Assembly (NCBI GenBank): GCA_026018925.1
Contig: JAKSZU010000027.1
Coordinates: 1,570,829-1,634,828 of the forward strand
Direction of reading: 5' to 3'
DNA from: Tupaia tana
Lineage: Eukaryota; Chordata; Mammalia; Scandentia; Tupaiidae
Length of the DNA: 64,000 nt
The notes below the pieces were generated by a model. The model worked only from the letters and a program-made list of their open reading frames with translations, searched no databases and had not been told where the DNA came from. A program made the position numbers and the translations under genes. Numbering within the stretch: the first letter of the stretch is position 1; every line of letters starts with the position of its first letter. Of the stretch, positions 44,784 to 55,612 are shown piece by piece.

Positions 44784-45049
44784 GGAGGGGCTGTTCTTCG
44801 GAGGCGCTCAGAGGTAGGGCCTGCTCGCCTGGCATGCCACCAGTCTGTAATCCTGGCTCTTCAGGGTGGCTGCACTCGGTGGGCGAGGAACTAGAACGGC
44901 AACGCTGGGCAGCCTCGGAGACGGGACTCGCGTGCACGCGACCGCAGAGCGCAGAGGGCTGACTGCCGACTCGAGGCGTCCAGCCTGTACACACAGACTT
45001 GAACACTTGAAAATCCGTTGTCTTCTTTTCCATTACCCTTTCCTCTTTG
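44784..45049. other. GC-rich single-copy sequence
   Basis: Fairly CpG-rich at 44870-44960 with overlapping frames on both strands. No domain was recognised. Confidence 0.35.
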
Positions 45050-45509
45050 GAAATACGATACTTGAGCTGAGACCTGAATTATGAGAAGGGGCCTACCGAA
45101 GTGATGTTCTTGGTATAAAGATCCAGAAGAAGGAAGCAGCATGTGCCAAGGCCCTGGGGCAAGCACAGATTTAGAGCAACCAAAACCAAGGAAACAAACT
45201 AAATAGGTCAGCATGCTTGGGTTTTGGTGACTGAGGTAACGATCGGGGACACGCCCAGAGCAGCAGACAGAGGCCACATCACGCTGGGAGCGGCTGTCAG
45301 GCCCTCCTGTGGGTCAGAACCGCAGGGCTCAGCCCAGGTTCTGGTGCGTCTCTGGTGGGACCTAGGTGTCGGTGCTGCCTTCATCGCGGCTGCGGTGCTT
45401 TTGCTTTGGTTCAGTTCTCTGGTCGATTCTAATCATGAGTTGAAAACCACTCACGTGGCATTTTACAGGCTGTGATCAGTCTGGATTTGTTTGAAGAAGA
45501 AGAGAAGGA

Positions 45510-45703
45510 CTGGCCCGAGTGGTAGTGAGGGCGGCTGGATGCCACGGCGGGCCCCAGGGTTCAGGTCCTGGACTCAGCAGCCTGAGAGACACACCAGGGG
45601 CACATACCTGCTTCCAATCCAGAAGGAGGGAGAAGTGGAGGAAAAGGGATTGCAGTGCGACCATTTCCCCTGGGGGTGCTTTCTCACTTTCCTCCTCGCT
45701 CTT

Positions 45704-45737
<34 letters not shown>

Positions 45738-45765
45738 CAGTGAGTGCATGTACCCTCTTGAAAAA
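45510..45765 (+). mobile_element. tRNA-derived SINE (left member of a tail-to-tail pair)
   Basis: The head is GACTGGCCCGAGTGGTAGTG, the B box GGTTCAGGTCC. GTGGAGGAAAAGGGATTGCA, the CT run and GTGCATGTACCCTCTTG complete it. An oppositely oriented, younger SINE abuts its A-rich tail. Confidence 0.87.
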
Positions 45766-46028
45766 AAATTTGTTTTTTGGAGAGGTTTTCGCTATAGGGC
45801 GCGTGTGCTTGCCAGACAGACAGAGAGAGACAGAGAGACAGAAAGCGAGAAATCACCCCCCAGGGGGATGGTCATGCTGCAATCCCTTCTCCTCCATTCT
45901 CCTCTCGGGATCTTGGGCACGCATGCACACGCGCCCGGCGTGAGTTTCAAGCCACTGGGTCCAGGACGCGAACCGCGGTCGACTACGTGGGAGTCCAGCG
46001 ACATAGCCATTACGCTAACTGCTGGTTC
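45766..46028 (-). mobile_element. tRNA-derived SINE, antisense, young (right member of the pair)
   Basis: TTTTCGCTATAGGGCGCGTG starts it, with CpG-rich body. The antisense B box is GACGCGAACCGCGG and the head complement is CATTACGCTAACTGCTGG. It is very close to the 1333-1604 copy. CTTGAAAA occurs before (about 45756) and after (about 46031), so it probably inserted in the tail of the neighbour. A transcript across both could fold into a long hairpin. Confidence 0.92.
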
Positions 46029-46510
46029 CCTTGAAAATATTTTTTAAAGAATAAGAAACCATGAAGGATTTTTTCAACAGGGGATTGGCATGATATGACT
46101 TTAAAATGTCTCTCTTGTTGCTGCGATTGAAAGGGATGAGTAAGCAAGACAGGAAAACTCCGAAGGCCATGGCAAACATCCACTGGGTCTGTCAGGGGAG
46201 AGAGAAGCACACAGGTGCATTAAGTGTCGTGAGGTGTCATCGTTCAAACATTGCCTGCAGGAGTGTGTCCTGGTAGACTGGATTTGCAGGAAAAGGAGCC
46301 GGTGGATGACTGACCAGCAGATCTTGGTGATAGAAACAGAACCCTGGGAAAGAGCGAGCTTTGGGGTCGAGGGTTGGGAGGCGAGGAGATGGGGTAAGAA
46401 GTCCTGATTCTGGCGTGTGAGGTCTCTAGGTGTTCCAACTGGACGTTCACAGTGGGGTTTTCGAAGCAACCTCAAGGCTGTACGTAGAAACTGGTGAGTT
46501 TGCGTGTGCA

Positions 46511-47805
46511 CCTGCGTATTTGGGATTTCCTCGAGAGTGAATATTTTGGGTTATGGTGACATCTAGGGAGTCCAAGGTCAGTGAGTGTTTTTTGGGTGAA
46601 TTAAAATGATTTACAATAGTTCTGTACAAAACACCCTTGCACAATATTGCACTATATTAAATATATTTCCCAAAAAGGAAGACTCTGAGTAAAAGGATAT
46701 AGAGCCACAGAGCGCAACATGTAAACTCTCTGTGGATCAAATTTCCCCTGATGAGGGGCTGTGAAAGCAGAAGGCAGAAATAAACTTCTCAGTAACAGCA
46801 GCCCTCGACTCGTCATGTCGTGGTGGCCAGGGTGACCTGCCAAGGTGAATTACAGAGACCCGGTCCTTCCCTACTTCTCAGCCCCAGCGGACCCTTCCTG
46901 TCAGAAAACACCTGTCACTTTCAGTCCCTAGCTTCCTTTAATTCTGACTCAAGTAGGAAGTTGAAAGTTCTGTGACTGAGTAGTTACAGTCCTCTATCTA
47001 AAATAACTTAACGTCTCCTGACACCCCTAATGCCAGATGTGGTCATGAAAATGAGCCGCTGTTAGGAAATGAATCGCTGAATCAACGCAGAAAACACGGC
47101 TTGGCTGCAGGTGGCCCACGAGGCCTGAAGTCAGCTGCCCTGCGGTCCCAGTGGTTGAGAGTGAGGACTTCGAGACCCGTGATGAGTTTCTGCAGAGACG
47201 CATCAGTCACCCACCTCTCTCCCAGTCTTACATGGGTTGACATGGGGCAGCAGTCTTCACACTTAGGAAAAATATCTCTGGGAAAACATAAGGAGTTTCC
47301 ACAGAGCATGGAGTCAAAGCTTAATTTGCAATTGTCAGGCTTGTCCTGAATTGCTTCCTAAAATTGAACTACCGTGGAGCTCACAGTTCCCTCACTTTGT
47401 CAAACAGAGAAGTTTGTCAGCCCCAGGATGACTGGCACCTTGCCCTGTGTACACAAACCTCCCACGCTGAACAGGAGCCATCTGAAATCAGCGTAGGCGT
47501 CGGGAAGATGGATGGCTGTCCTGACTCGGTCATCAACAAATCCTTCTGAAAGCCGGGTTTGCCAGTTCTCTGCTTTCCAGAAAACGGAAGGTGGGCCTAA
47601 TTGATCTGTCAGCTGCAGAATCATTAAAAATAAGTTTGATGATCAATTACTTTGCGGCTTTGATGTAAACCTGGAAGGGATATGGTAAATTGAGTGAGGG
47701 TGCTATTAAAAGCTTCCATTCATGTCTATTTACAAGAAAAAGTTTCTCAGTTCTAAGCATTTATAAAAATGAAAAATATAAATGCAATTACAATGAATCT
47801 CATTT
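46511..47805. other. Single-copy sequence, no gene seen
   Basis: Short frames on both strands have no domains. No repeat was recognised. Confidence 0.4.
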
Positions 47806-47931
47806 ATTCAAGCAGTAGATTATATTATAATGTAATATAATTATATACTCTGAGAGTACGAAAGATTTACTCAAGCAGTAGATTATGTTACAGTGTAATA
47901 TAACTGTATACTCTGAGAGTACGAAAGATTT
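47806..47931. repeat. Direct duplication, 63-bp unit, two copies
   Basis: TCAAGCAGTAGATTATATTA (47808) recurs as TCAAGCAGTAGATTATGTTA (47871). Both copies end CTGAGAGTACGAAAGATTT. The copies differ at about six positions. Confidence 0.95.
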
Positions 47932-48005
47932 GCCCAAGACATTCAGCTAGAAAGTAGTTGGTCTGAGATTTAGATTCAAATGTGTGCAGTTCTAAAATTC
48001 ATGTC
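47925..48005 (+). repeat. MIR fragment
   Basis: AGATTTGCCCAAGACATTCA, GCTAGAAAGTAGTTGGTCTG and AGATTCAAATGTG match the MIR core. The last copy of the 63-bp duplication overlaps its edge. Confidence 0.55.
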
Positions 48006-48182
48006 TATTTTAATCCAAAGCAATTTGTACCCTCAGAATAATCTTGAGTATTTTAACAGAGGAAGGTGAGAGGTTAGGTGACCTACCTTTCTTTAAGGAT
48101 ATAGCAGGATTAGCCTAAGACAGGTGGCTGGTGAAAGGGAAGGCATGGCTGAACTTTCTCTTACTGTTTGCCTCATTTAAAA

Positions 48183-48430
48183 GTCCAGCAGGCGGCGTGG
48201 AGGTTAAGGCACTGGGTCGCACATGGCCAGCTGCGTGGTTCATCCCAGTGGCTTGAGAAAGATGCCAGGCCTGTGCATGTGTGCCCAAAATCCTGAGAGG
48301 AGACGGGAGAAGATATTGAGGTGTGGCCATTCCCCCTGTGGGGCTATTTCTCACATTCTCTCCTTTCTCTCTCTCTCTCCCCCTCCCTCCCTCTCTGTTG
48401 AGTGCATGCACCTTAGAGAAAAAAAAAAGG
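48183..48430 (+). mobile_element. tRNA-derived SINE
   Basis: The head is GTCCAGCAGGCGGCGTGGAG, the A box TGGAGGTTAAGGC, and the B box is shortened. GTGCATGTGTGCCCAAAATC, the CT-rich part and GCATGCACCTTAGAGAAAAA follow. Confidence 0.85.
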
Positions 48431-48444
48431 CAACAAAGTCTGTG

Positions 48445-48680
48445 TGAGACCAAGCCCAGTGCGGTAGGTAAACCCTGCACAGAAGATCGCCAGTCACACG
48501 GCTAGGCAGGGTTGGAGTCCCCCACCAGGGCTCGGAAAACATGAGGAGCAGACACACATGTGCGCTCAGCACCTCGGCAGGAAGAAGAATTGGAGGAAGA
48601 AGGATCATGGTGTGATCAGGCCCCACTGGGTGTCTTCTCACTCTCCCACGCACACACATGTGCTCTCTAGCGTTAAAAAA
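48445..48680 (+). mobile_element. Diverged tRNA-derived SINE
   Basis: ACCAAGCCCAGTGCGGTAGG, GGTTGGAGTCCC (B box), GAAGAATTGGAGGAAGAAGG, GTGTCTTCTCACTCTCCC and TGCTCTCTAGCGTTAAAAAA align in order with the main family. It follows the previous copy in the same direction. A (TG)n(AG)n tract at 48683-48719 follows. Confidence 0.7.
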
Positions 48681-48684
48681 AGTC

Positions 48685-48719
<35 letters not shown>

Positions 48720-48779
48720 TTGAGTTCTCCAAATACCCAGTTAGTATTGCACAATATGAAAAGGTTATGATGGCCTAAT

Positions 48780-48975
48780 TCAGGGCATGTTTGCTCCAGA
48801 GCCCCAACCAGCCCAGCCGAGACCACCAGCACATTCTGTTCACTCTCCTCGGCCTTCCCCCTCCACCACGATCTGCTTCCTCCTCTCCTGTCACAGGTGC
48901 TGACCCCTAATAAACTTCTGTATCCCAAAGCCCGCTTCAACATCTGCTTCTGAAGAGCCCAGCCTGTGACACGTC
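48780..48975 (+). mobile_element. Possible LTR-like 3' end, family unresolved
   Basis: CCCTAATAAACTTCTGTATC followed by GAGCCCAGCCTGTGACACG resembles the end of some mammalian LTR fossils, with an AATAAA signal. It is old and broken with no internal part seen. It may be something else. Confidence 0.3.
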
Positions 48976-49379
48976 CTCTCCCCTCCTGCAGTAGCGGAGC
49001 CAAGGTAGCCAGCCCGCCCGCCAGGAGTCTACAGACTTAATTCTCTGCCACGGGGGAATCTCGCAAGGACTGTGGTGTACATAAGCCAGTGGAGTGTGAT
49101 GGGTGCGCCAATTAGCAAGGAGCGGAATCCGAGATGTGTGAAGACACAGACAGCGGGACAGAAGTTCGAGCTGTGATAACTGACGTGCTCCCAGAAGGTG
49201 TGCCGGGGACCGCCTGCTTGCCAGGAAAGGCATGAGCTGGCGCGAACGTCTCAGGATGCGATGTATGAAGCATGACATCACGCCTTCCTGCCCAAAGAAT
49301 ATGTATTTTTAAAATGTTTCTCTGCACAACACATGATCTTTAAATGGGCTCTAAGCAATAACACCTAATTTGCAGAGCG
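48976..49379. other. Single-copy sequence, no gene seen
   Basis: Nothing recognised. The minus frame at 48937-49281 has no domain. Confidence 0.4.
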
Positions 49380-49800
49380 TACTGTGCAGAAAGCACCACA
49401 CGGAACTCTTTCTAAAGAGAGTCTCACTTAATCTCCACATTGAACACTATTAATACTGTCCCCGTTTTCTTTAGAAAGTTTAAGTACCAGAGCCAGCAGG
49501 TGGCATGGTTGTTAGGGTGCCGAATTCCCACACACTGACCATGTTGTGAGTCCCAGACCCACAGCTGGAGACTCACGCCAGGCAAGCGAGTGCCCCAAAG
49601 CTCAAGAGAATAGAGGGGGGACCACGGCATGGCCGACCCCGAGGGGACAGTCCTCACTTTCCATCTCTCTCTGCCCCTCTCCAGAGAACATATGCACCCT
49701 GTCGTGTGTAAAATAAATTAAAAAGCAAAGACAGTGTAAGTGCCCTCCTCAAAATCATACGTGTTAAAAGTAGTGGAGCCAGGATGTGCCCCTCAGCAGC
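49380..49800 (+). repeat. MIR split by a SINE
   Basis: Left part: GAGTCTCACTTAATCTCCAC and ACTGTCCCCGTTTTC. Right part after 49733: AGTGCCCTCCTCAAAATCAT and AGTGGAGCCAGGATGTGCCC. The two are consecutive pieces of MIR. Confidence 0.65.
49490..49733 (+). mobile_element. tRNA-derived SINE inserted in MIR
   Basis: The head is AGAGCCAGCAGGTGGCATGG, followed by a B-box-like GTTGTGAGTCCC, a reduced middle and CATATGCACCCTGTCGTGTG. GTTTAAGTACC before and GTGTAAGTGCC after look like an aged target-site duplication. Confidence 0.8.
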
Positions 49801-50021
49801 ATAGCCACCACGTCAGGCTAGGTGCCTCAGCCACGCAGCTCTGTGGTCTCGGAAAGTCACCCCACTTCCGCTTCCCCTGCCCCAGAGACCTGTCTGTGTG
49901 GTTAGGTCAGGTGATGTGACACACAGTTCCAAATGGCCCATCCACAGCGCAAACCTCTGCAAATGCCAGCTGTTGCTACCAGGGTGGTTTTTTCTAGATG
50001 TCTCATGTTATGTCTTATTTT

Positions 50022-50345
50022 GTTTTGTGCCGTCATGACAGAATGCCTGAAACTGGGTAATTTACAAAGAACAGAAGTGTACTCCCTCCTGGTTCGGGAG
50101 GCTTGGGATTCCAAGGTCTAGGCATCTGGTCTGGGCCTTCTCCTTGCATCCTCCCATGGCAGGAGGTCGAGTAACAAGAGGGAGGGAGGTGAACTCGGTG
50201 TCCTCGTGGCTGAAGAGCATGTGAGAGCAAGCCCACTCTCACAGAGTCCTTGTGAGCTAGATATGGTACACCTCCCGACACACCGCATGAGTGACTAAGT
50301 TCTGAACACGGGAATTTTGGACAGGATACATTCAAGCCACAGCAC
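50022..50345 (-). mobile_element. ERVL-MaLR LTR fossil (MST/MLT type), antisense
   Basis: ACTGGGTAATTTACAAAGAA, GGCATCTGGTCTGGGCCTTC and CAAGCCACAGCA run in the antisense order of a MaLR-type LTR. No internal sequence is present. It is old and broken. The subfamily was not resolved. Confidence 0.55.
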
Positions 50346-53156
50346 ATGACATTCCATGTTGTTTGAAATATGTTTTATTTCTGATAAGGAATTACATATG
50401 GAAAGTACTTGGAGACTTCCAGTCACCCTGGAAAACCGTTCTCACATTGTAAGAACCCTGTTCTCCTACGAACACAGATAAATAGCAGACAAAATACAGT
50501 ATAAGTATAAAATAAATGGAGAGCTGATCTTGAAAGATAAGGTAGCCTTCGGTACCAGAAATGAAGGAGACGAACAAAGCCAGAGCCGGGCAGAAGCTGC
50601 TGGTGACCAGTTTATAAGAGCTAATGATTAGCCTGAACACAGGAGAACCAGTGACCTAAGCCCACGCAGAACAGAAGGGGCCTTGGGCCTTGCATCTGAG
50701 CTTCTACATACACATGAGATTAGAGAGTAAAAAAGGAACCTAAAGAAGTCTCCAGAAAGCTTGCTGTACACAGCAAGTCATAAATAGAAATAGAGTCACC
50801 TGGGAGTAGTTAAAATAATCCTGATTTAAACTCTATGAATATGCAAAAGCCCAACTCAAGATATCAACATGTAAAACAAGTAGTCCAGAAGTTATGCCCC
50901 CTTAGTGTCTTGGAAAAAGAAAACATAAAACCTATCTATTAAAGACAATCCAAATCCGTAGATTCACAAAGAATGCAATTCCTGCTGAAGATGAGCTCAT
51001 TTAGCAAAAATTACCAAACACTTGGGAAATAAGCCTCCATGAAGGAGAGCTGGCAGATGTAACAAACTATAAACTGTACAGAAGGACGGAAAGTAGTAGA
51101 ATGACCTGAAAGAAAATTAAAATAAGTATTTTTTAAATGTGTGATAAACTAAGGGAGAGAAGCAAAACTGCGAAAATAAGACAGAAGACAGGAGCTTTGG
51201 AGGGTGTGAGCCATGAGGAGGACACTAATACAAGGTGGTCAGCGTGGGCCCCCGGAGAAGTGGAAAACAAGAACAGGAGGAGGTATGGACACGATGCCGC
51301 AACATTTTCCCTTCAAAAAATAGGAAGCTGGAAACGTCACCTATCTGTTCCTGACTCGTTGGTTAAGAGTCACTCTGATAAGGGATCGTTTCCTCATGCT
51401 TTCAGGCTGCCTTCTGCATAGACAGCTCCAGAGAAAGTCCTGAGCCTTACAAGGAGACAGATACAAGGGTTGGAGTGGCCGTCACAGCCGCAGCAGAAAT
51501 CAGAGGTGAATTCAAGCAGGGTGCTGTTGCTATAAACCAGGGAACCAAAACAATCTGCAACACTCGTTGTAGTGAGTCTCTTTCCTATGATGCATCAGTG
51601 CAGGAAACGATGAGAAGGAATCACCGGAGACCTGCAATAACTTCATTAAAGGAAAGCTATGATGCTCAGACGCGTTACAGCTTGAACAAGTGGTTCAGAA
51701 GTCAGGTGGACGCATCATGGACGTTCCAGGCAGGGCCTCATTGGTCGGGAGCGCAATCGTTGGTGAGGTAGACAGACCAGGTGACTTCTAGGAACATCCC
51801 AACAGCTGAGAGTCTATACTTTTAAGTATTTATTAAACACATACTATTCGCCCTGCAATGTCAGTATCAACTAATGTTGAAAATCAAAAGCTATATTGGG
51901 TATTTGCTGAGAAAAATCTCTCTGGGAGTTCAGATGACTTTCCTGTAGTGTCAGAACATGGAGTTCTCACCATGCTTCAGCCAAATAAGCTGGAGCAGAC
52001 TGTCCTCGACAACCCGAGAGCGCGGACACTGTTGCTCCAGGACAAGTATGTGAGGACCCTGACCAGGTCGGCCAGCGTGCTGGGAACGAAGACGCCCCTG
52101 CCTGACCACACCAGCTCATCTCCCACCGCAGCTGCGCCCCTCTTCTCTGACCCCAAGTGAGAGGTTTAGACAACAGTCTTTGAGGTCAGATGGCACTGGT
52201 GTTGAATAAAACACAAAATGAACTTCCCAGCAGGGTATTAGTAGCCCTCAGAGAACGTGGGCGATCTGGAGAACCAGGACTGAGAACATGACAGCTTCTG
52301 AAATCAGGCTGCAGAAATGGCGTCATAAAAAATTCAGTCACTAAGCATTAGCACTGTGGTCTGCACCGCCGCCTGGTCTGTGTTGAGGACTCCATCCAGG
52401 GAGAACCGCTACTGCCACCTCCCCTCGCACATCAGTCAGCCGACCCACCACAAGTCATGTCGGCCGAACCCAGGCCTCGTGCCTGCTTTGACCTTTAAGG
52501 GACACTGAAAAAGGTCCCACCTGAGTGTGTAGGGCTCTGAAGACAGAGTGGGAGCTCAGACGTGGAACGGCCAGAGAGAATGCCCACTGTTTACAGCTAG
52601 GTCTACCTCATTCTGTGGGCAAGAGCGTTAGACCTGACTATAAGTGCTGGAAATCAGTGCTTAGTATAGGGCACAGGGGTTACAGGAAAGCCACGTCTTT
52701 GTTCTAAGTGCTGAATTGTCATGGCAGTCTTCACCAGCACTAGTGAAATGGCTCTCTCCCCCTGCTGTGGACGTGGTGCTCTGTGACTGGAGCTAGTGGC
52801 ACAGAGCACCACGCTTCCTCCCCGCCGGGCCCCCTAGACGGTGTTAGCAGACTGTCCCCTCGTCCGCCGCACTTGAGCCCCTCCCAGAGTTGCCGCAAGG
52901 GTCTTGTGCACTGCCACCCCTAGCCTCGGCCAGCAGCAGGAGCCCAGTGCTGACCAGCTGCCAAATCCAGAGGAGCCTGCAAGGGCTCACTTAGAAGACA
53001 CAAGTTTTGCTGTCTCCCTTGGAGGAAAATTCCAGCAGCATGAAATGACAAGAGCAGAAATTACCAAGAGACGTGCATTTCTGTTTGTCATTTGCTAATT
53101 TGCGACAGAGAGAGGGAATCTCTGCCCACTAGCAGCCGTCTCTCCTGGCACCTATT
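50346..53156. other. Mostly unassigned sequence; possible old LINE-1 5' region
   Basis: The A-rich, purine-biased text at about 50900-51180 (AGCAAAAATTACCAAACACT, GATGTAACAAACTATAAACT) resembles the 5'/ORF1 region of an old L1ME or HAL1 in sense, at low confidence. The frames at 51137-51421, 51475-51771 and 51858-52160 have no recognisable domain. No gene was called. Confidence 0.35.
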
Positions 53157-53167
53157 CTCTAATAGGA

Positions 53168-53423
53168 TTTTCTTTTTAGAGAGAGATTTTTGCTATAGGG
53201 CGTGTGCACTTTCTGGAGAGACATAGAGACAGAAAGCAAAAAATAACCCCCCCCCCAGGAGGGATGGCCATGCTACAATTCCTTCTCCACTCTCCTCTTG
53301 GGATTTTGGGCATGCATGCACACACACCTGGTGTGAGTTTGCAGCTGCTGAGTCTGGGACTTGAACCATGGTTGACTATGTGGGAGTCCAGCAATGTAAC
53401 CATTATGCCATCTACTGGCCCCC
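53168..53423 (-). mobile_element. tRNA-derived SINE, antisense
   Basis: TTTTTGCTATAGGGCGTGTG starts it, with a C-run in the middle (53249-53259). The antisense B box is GGGACTTGAACCATGG. The target-site duplication CTCTAATAG lies at 53157-53165 and 53424-53432. Confidence 0.93.
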
Positions 53424-53432
53424 CTCTAATAG

Positions 53433-55459
53433 AATATTTTAAACATACTTGGTCAATTCCAGAAATTAAATATAGCATTTTAGGGAATAAAATGAATCAT
53501 TTCAAAATTACTAAGAACAATGAACTCGGTGTGTATGTGTGTGTGAGAGAGTGTGAGTGTGATTTTAACTACATGAGATAAGTGGAACTAAATTTATTCA
53601 GATGTGTTCAAATCACACTGCATGTGTGAGAGTATGCGTTGTTACTGATCGCGTCGATGCAGTTATAGGACATTCGTACAATGCGCCGTCCTAGTGAACG
53701 TTAAATGTGTTTGAAGAGAGTTAAGAGGGTTGTAGCGTATAAAAATCTTTTGTGTTGGATCACCCCGTTCACTAAGATGTATCTTTATTATGAATTTTAA
53801 AAGCTATCATTTTCAGAATAAACCAGCTTGGTTATTCCTTTTATATACTATGAAGTTCAACTTCCTTGGTTTGAATTCCTAGAGGTTTAACGATGTTTAA
53901 GGGCATGGTGACTGGAAGAAGTGAATAATGTCGGAACTATAAAAGGAGTGGCATTTTAAAACGTCTTTTAACCATTTCAGAACACTTTCTTATCGATGAT
54001 TTGATACCCACATTCATTTATTCACTCGATAATTCACTTGATAACAGAAAACTACAGAGCACCTCCTTGATCAGTGTGAGGTACTTGGAGTGGAGATCTG
54101 AAAAGCCCGCCTCTGCTTCGAGAAAGTCCCAGCGCAGGCAAGGGTGGGGGTCTCTCCTGTGCTCTGCTCAGGGAGGAGAATGTGACTCAAGAAGGGAAAG
54201 CCACGTACCCGAGGGAGGGAGGGAGTGTGTCTTCAAGGGCTCAAAATCTAACCAACATTCCTGGCTGAAGTGTAGTCTAGAAGCTTTTAAGACGGTGCGT
54301 GTTGGAAGGGTTTTGCTTGGGTCCAAACCAGAATGTCGGTTTGAGCCTGCCGTGGCCCCGAGGCTGCGTTAGGAGAGCGTGTGCAGTGCGTCCCCACTGC
54401 TGTGGGCTCATCCGGACGCGTTCCTGGGACCTCATCCCCCCTGAGCTGGGACTCTGCACGTCCTAGCTGCAAAGGCTTCGCGTTTCAGGCGCCGTTAGTC
54501 CTTTATTCGGAAGGACCTCCCCGTAGACTCTGTCTTCAGGTTCCCAACGGCCGTTGCGAACTTACTACTCATTGGTATCTGTTCACTCCTGAGTTCTTCA
54601 TTTTAAATGTCCAAATGCCTAAGTAAAGTGTGGAGCTTTAACTGTGTTCATCGCCCAGGCAAGGTCTGGGCCCGGGACATCACCACCCTGATGAAGGCGG
54701 GACAGGACCGTCCTGGGTTTTCCACCCTTTCCGCATAGTCGTTCCTGAAAATTGCCTGCTTCCAGCCGTAGCCAGACAACTTACATAAAACACCAAGGAG
54801 AGCGTCCTTTGTCTTTGCTCTCACTCAGAAACTTTAGGGAGTCCTCTGTAAAAGTGGAACAAAAGCTAGGCCTAATTTCAATGTGTCAATATTTGGGTTT
54901 AGAAAAGGCAAGGATGAATTGATTCAGAAGAAATTGCATTTCCCTACTCTCCCTCAGAAAACATCTGGCCTGTTCAGCCTATGCACGTTTCAGAAGCCCC
55001 TGAGCAAACTCGTTTTAGCGTGCCCACGGTTCATGGCCTTGGCCGCCCAGGCTGCCAGCCGCTGCTCACCCACACGCACTCGTGCACACCTCCCAGGCCT
55101 GGCTCCAGCCTCCCCCGGGAACCTGCTGCCCGGGTTACCTCCTCTGGCTTCTCCTTGCATTCCTCTGTAGGTGGTGCTCTGATATAACCCTGCCACGCTG
55201 TATTTTCCCAGCCACCGCCCTGGGCTGGGGCCTAGGTCTTGAGAGAAGAAGGTAACCCAGGGCAGGAAGAAGGAGTCGGTGCCCACTGCCACAGTGTCTT
55301 TCCACACTCCGTTTTCTCCGCTGGCTCGGGGACAGGCACACCTCCTGGAAGAAACATCTCTGATCTTTCACACCTAGTGTTGGAACGGAGAGGCTGACTG
55401 GAGGGAGTGATAGACCTTCCCTACGTCCCCGACTCTATGCCGGAAACCACTGGATGTGT
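53433..55459. other. Single-copy sequence, no gene seen
   Basis: Several frames around 54001-54472 and 54883-55371 oppose each other without domains. No repeat was recognised. Confidence 0.4.
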
Positions 55460-55612
55460 TTTCTCACGGCAGTCGTAAGCGTAAGCCCACTCTACAGAGG
55501 AGGAAGCTGAGGTTCAAGGAGGTTTCACAAAGTGCCTGATGTCATGCCCCTCGTGAGTTCCAGTCCAGAATCTGAACCCACTCTAAACACTCTGCTCAAG
55601 GTGGCCCTTCTC
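55460..55612 (+). repeat. MIR
   Basis: CACTCTACAGAGGAGGAAGC, GAGGTTCAAGGAGGTTTCAC and CAGTCCAGAATCTGAACCCA match the MIR core in order. Confidence 0.75.

Larger units (their letters stand above)
45050..46510 (+). repeat. Ancient dispersed mammalian repeat, split by two SINEs
   Basis: TTGAGCTGAGACCTGAATTA and GTGCCAAGGCCCTGGGGCAA are followed, after the SINE pair, by GGGATTGGCATGATATGACT and then GGACGTTCACAGTGGGG. This order matches the same old non-coding repeat seen at 6480-7200. L2-era age is inferred and the name is unresolved. Confidence 0.5.

Noticed and set aside
51858-52160. 100-codon frame with a protein-like start
   Set aside because: It has no recognisable domain and no neighbouring exon. 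The other frames nearby are similar in length.
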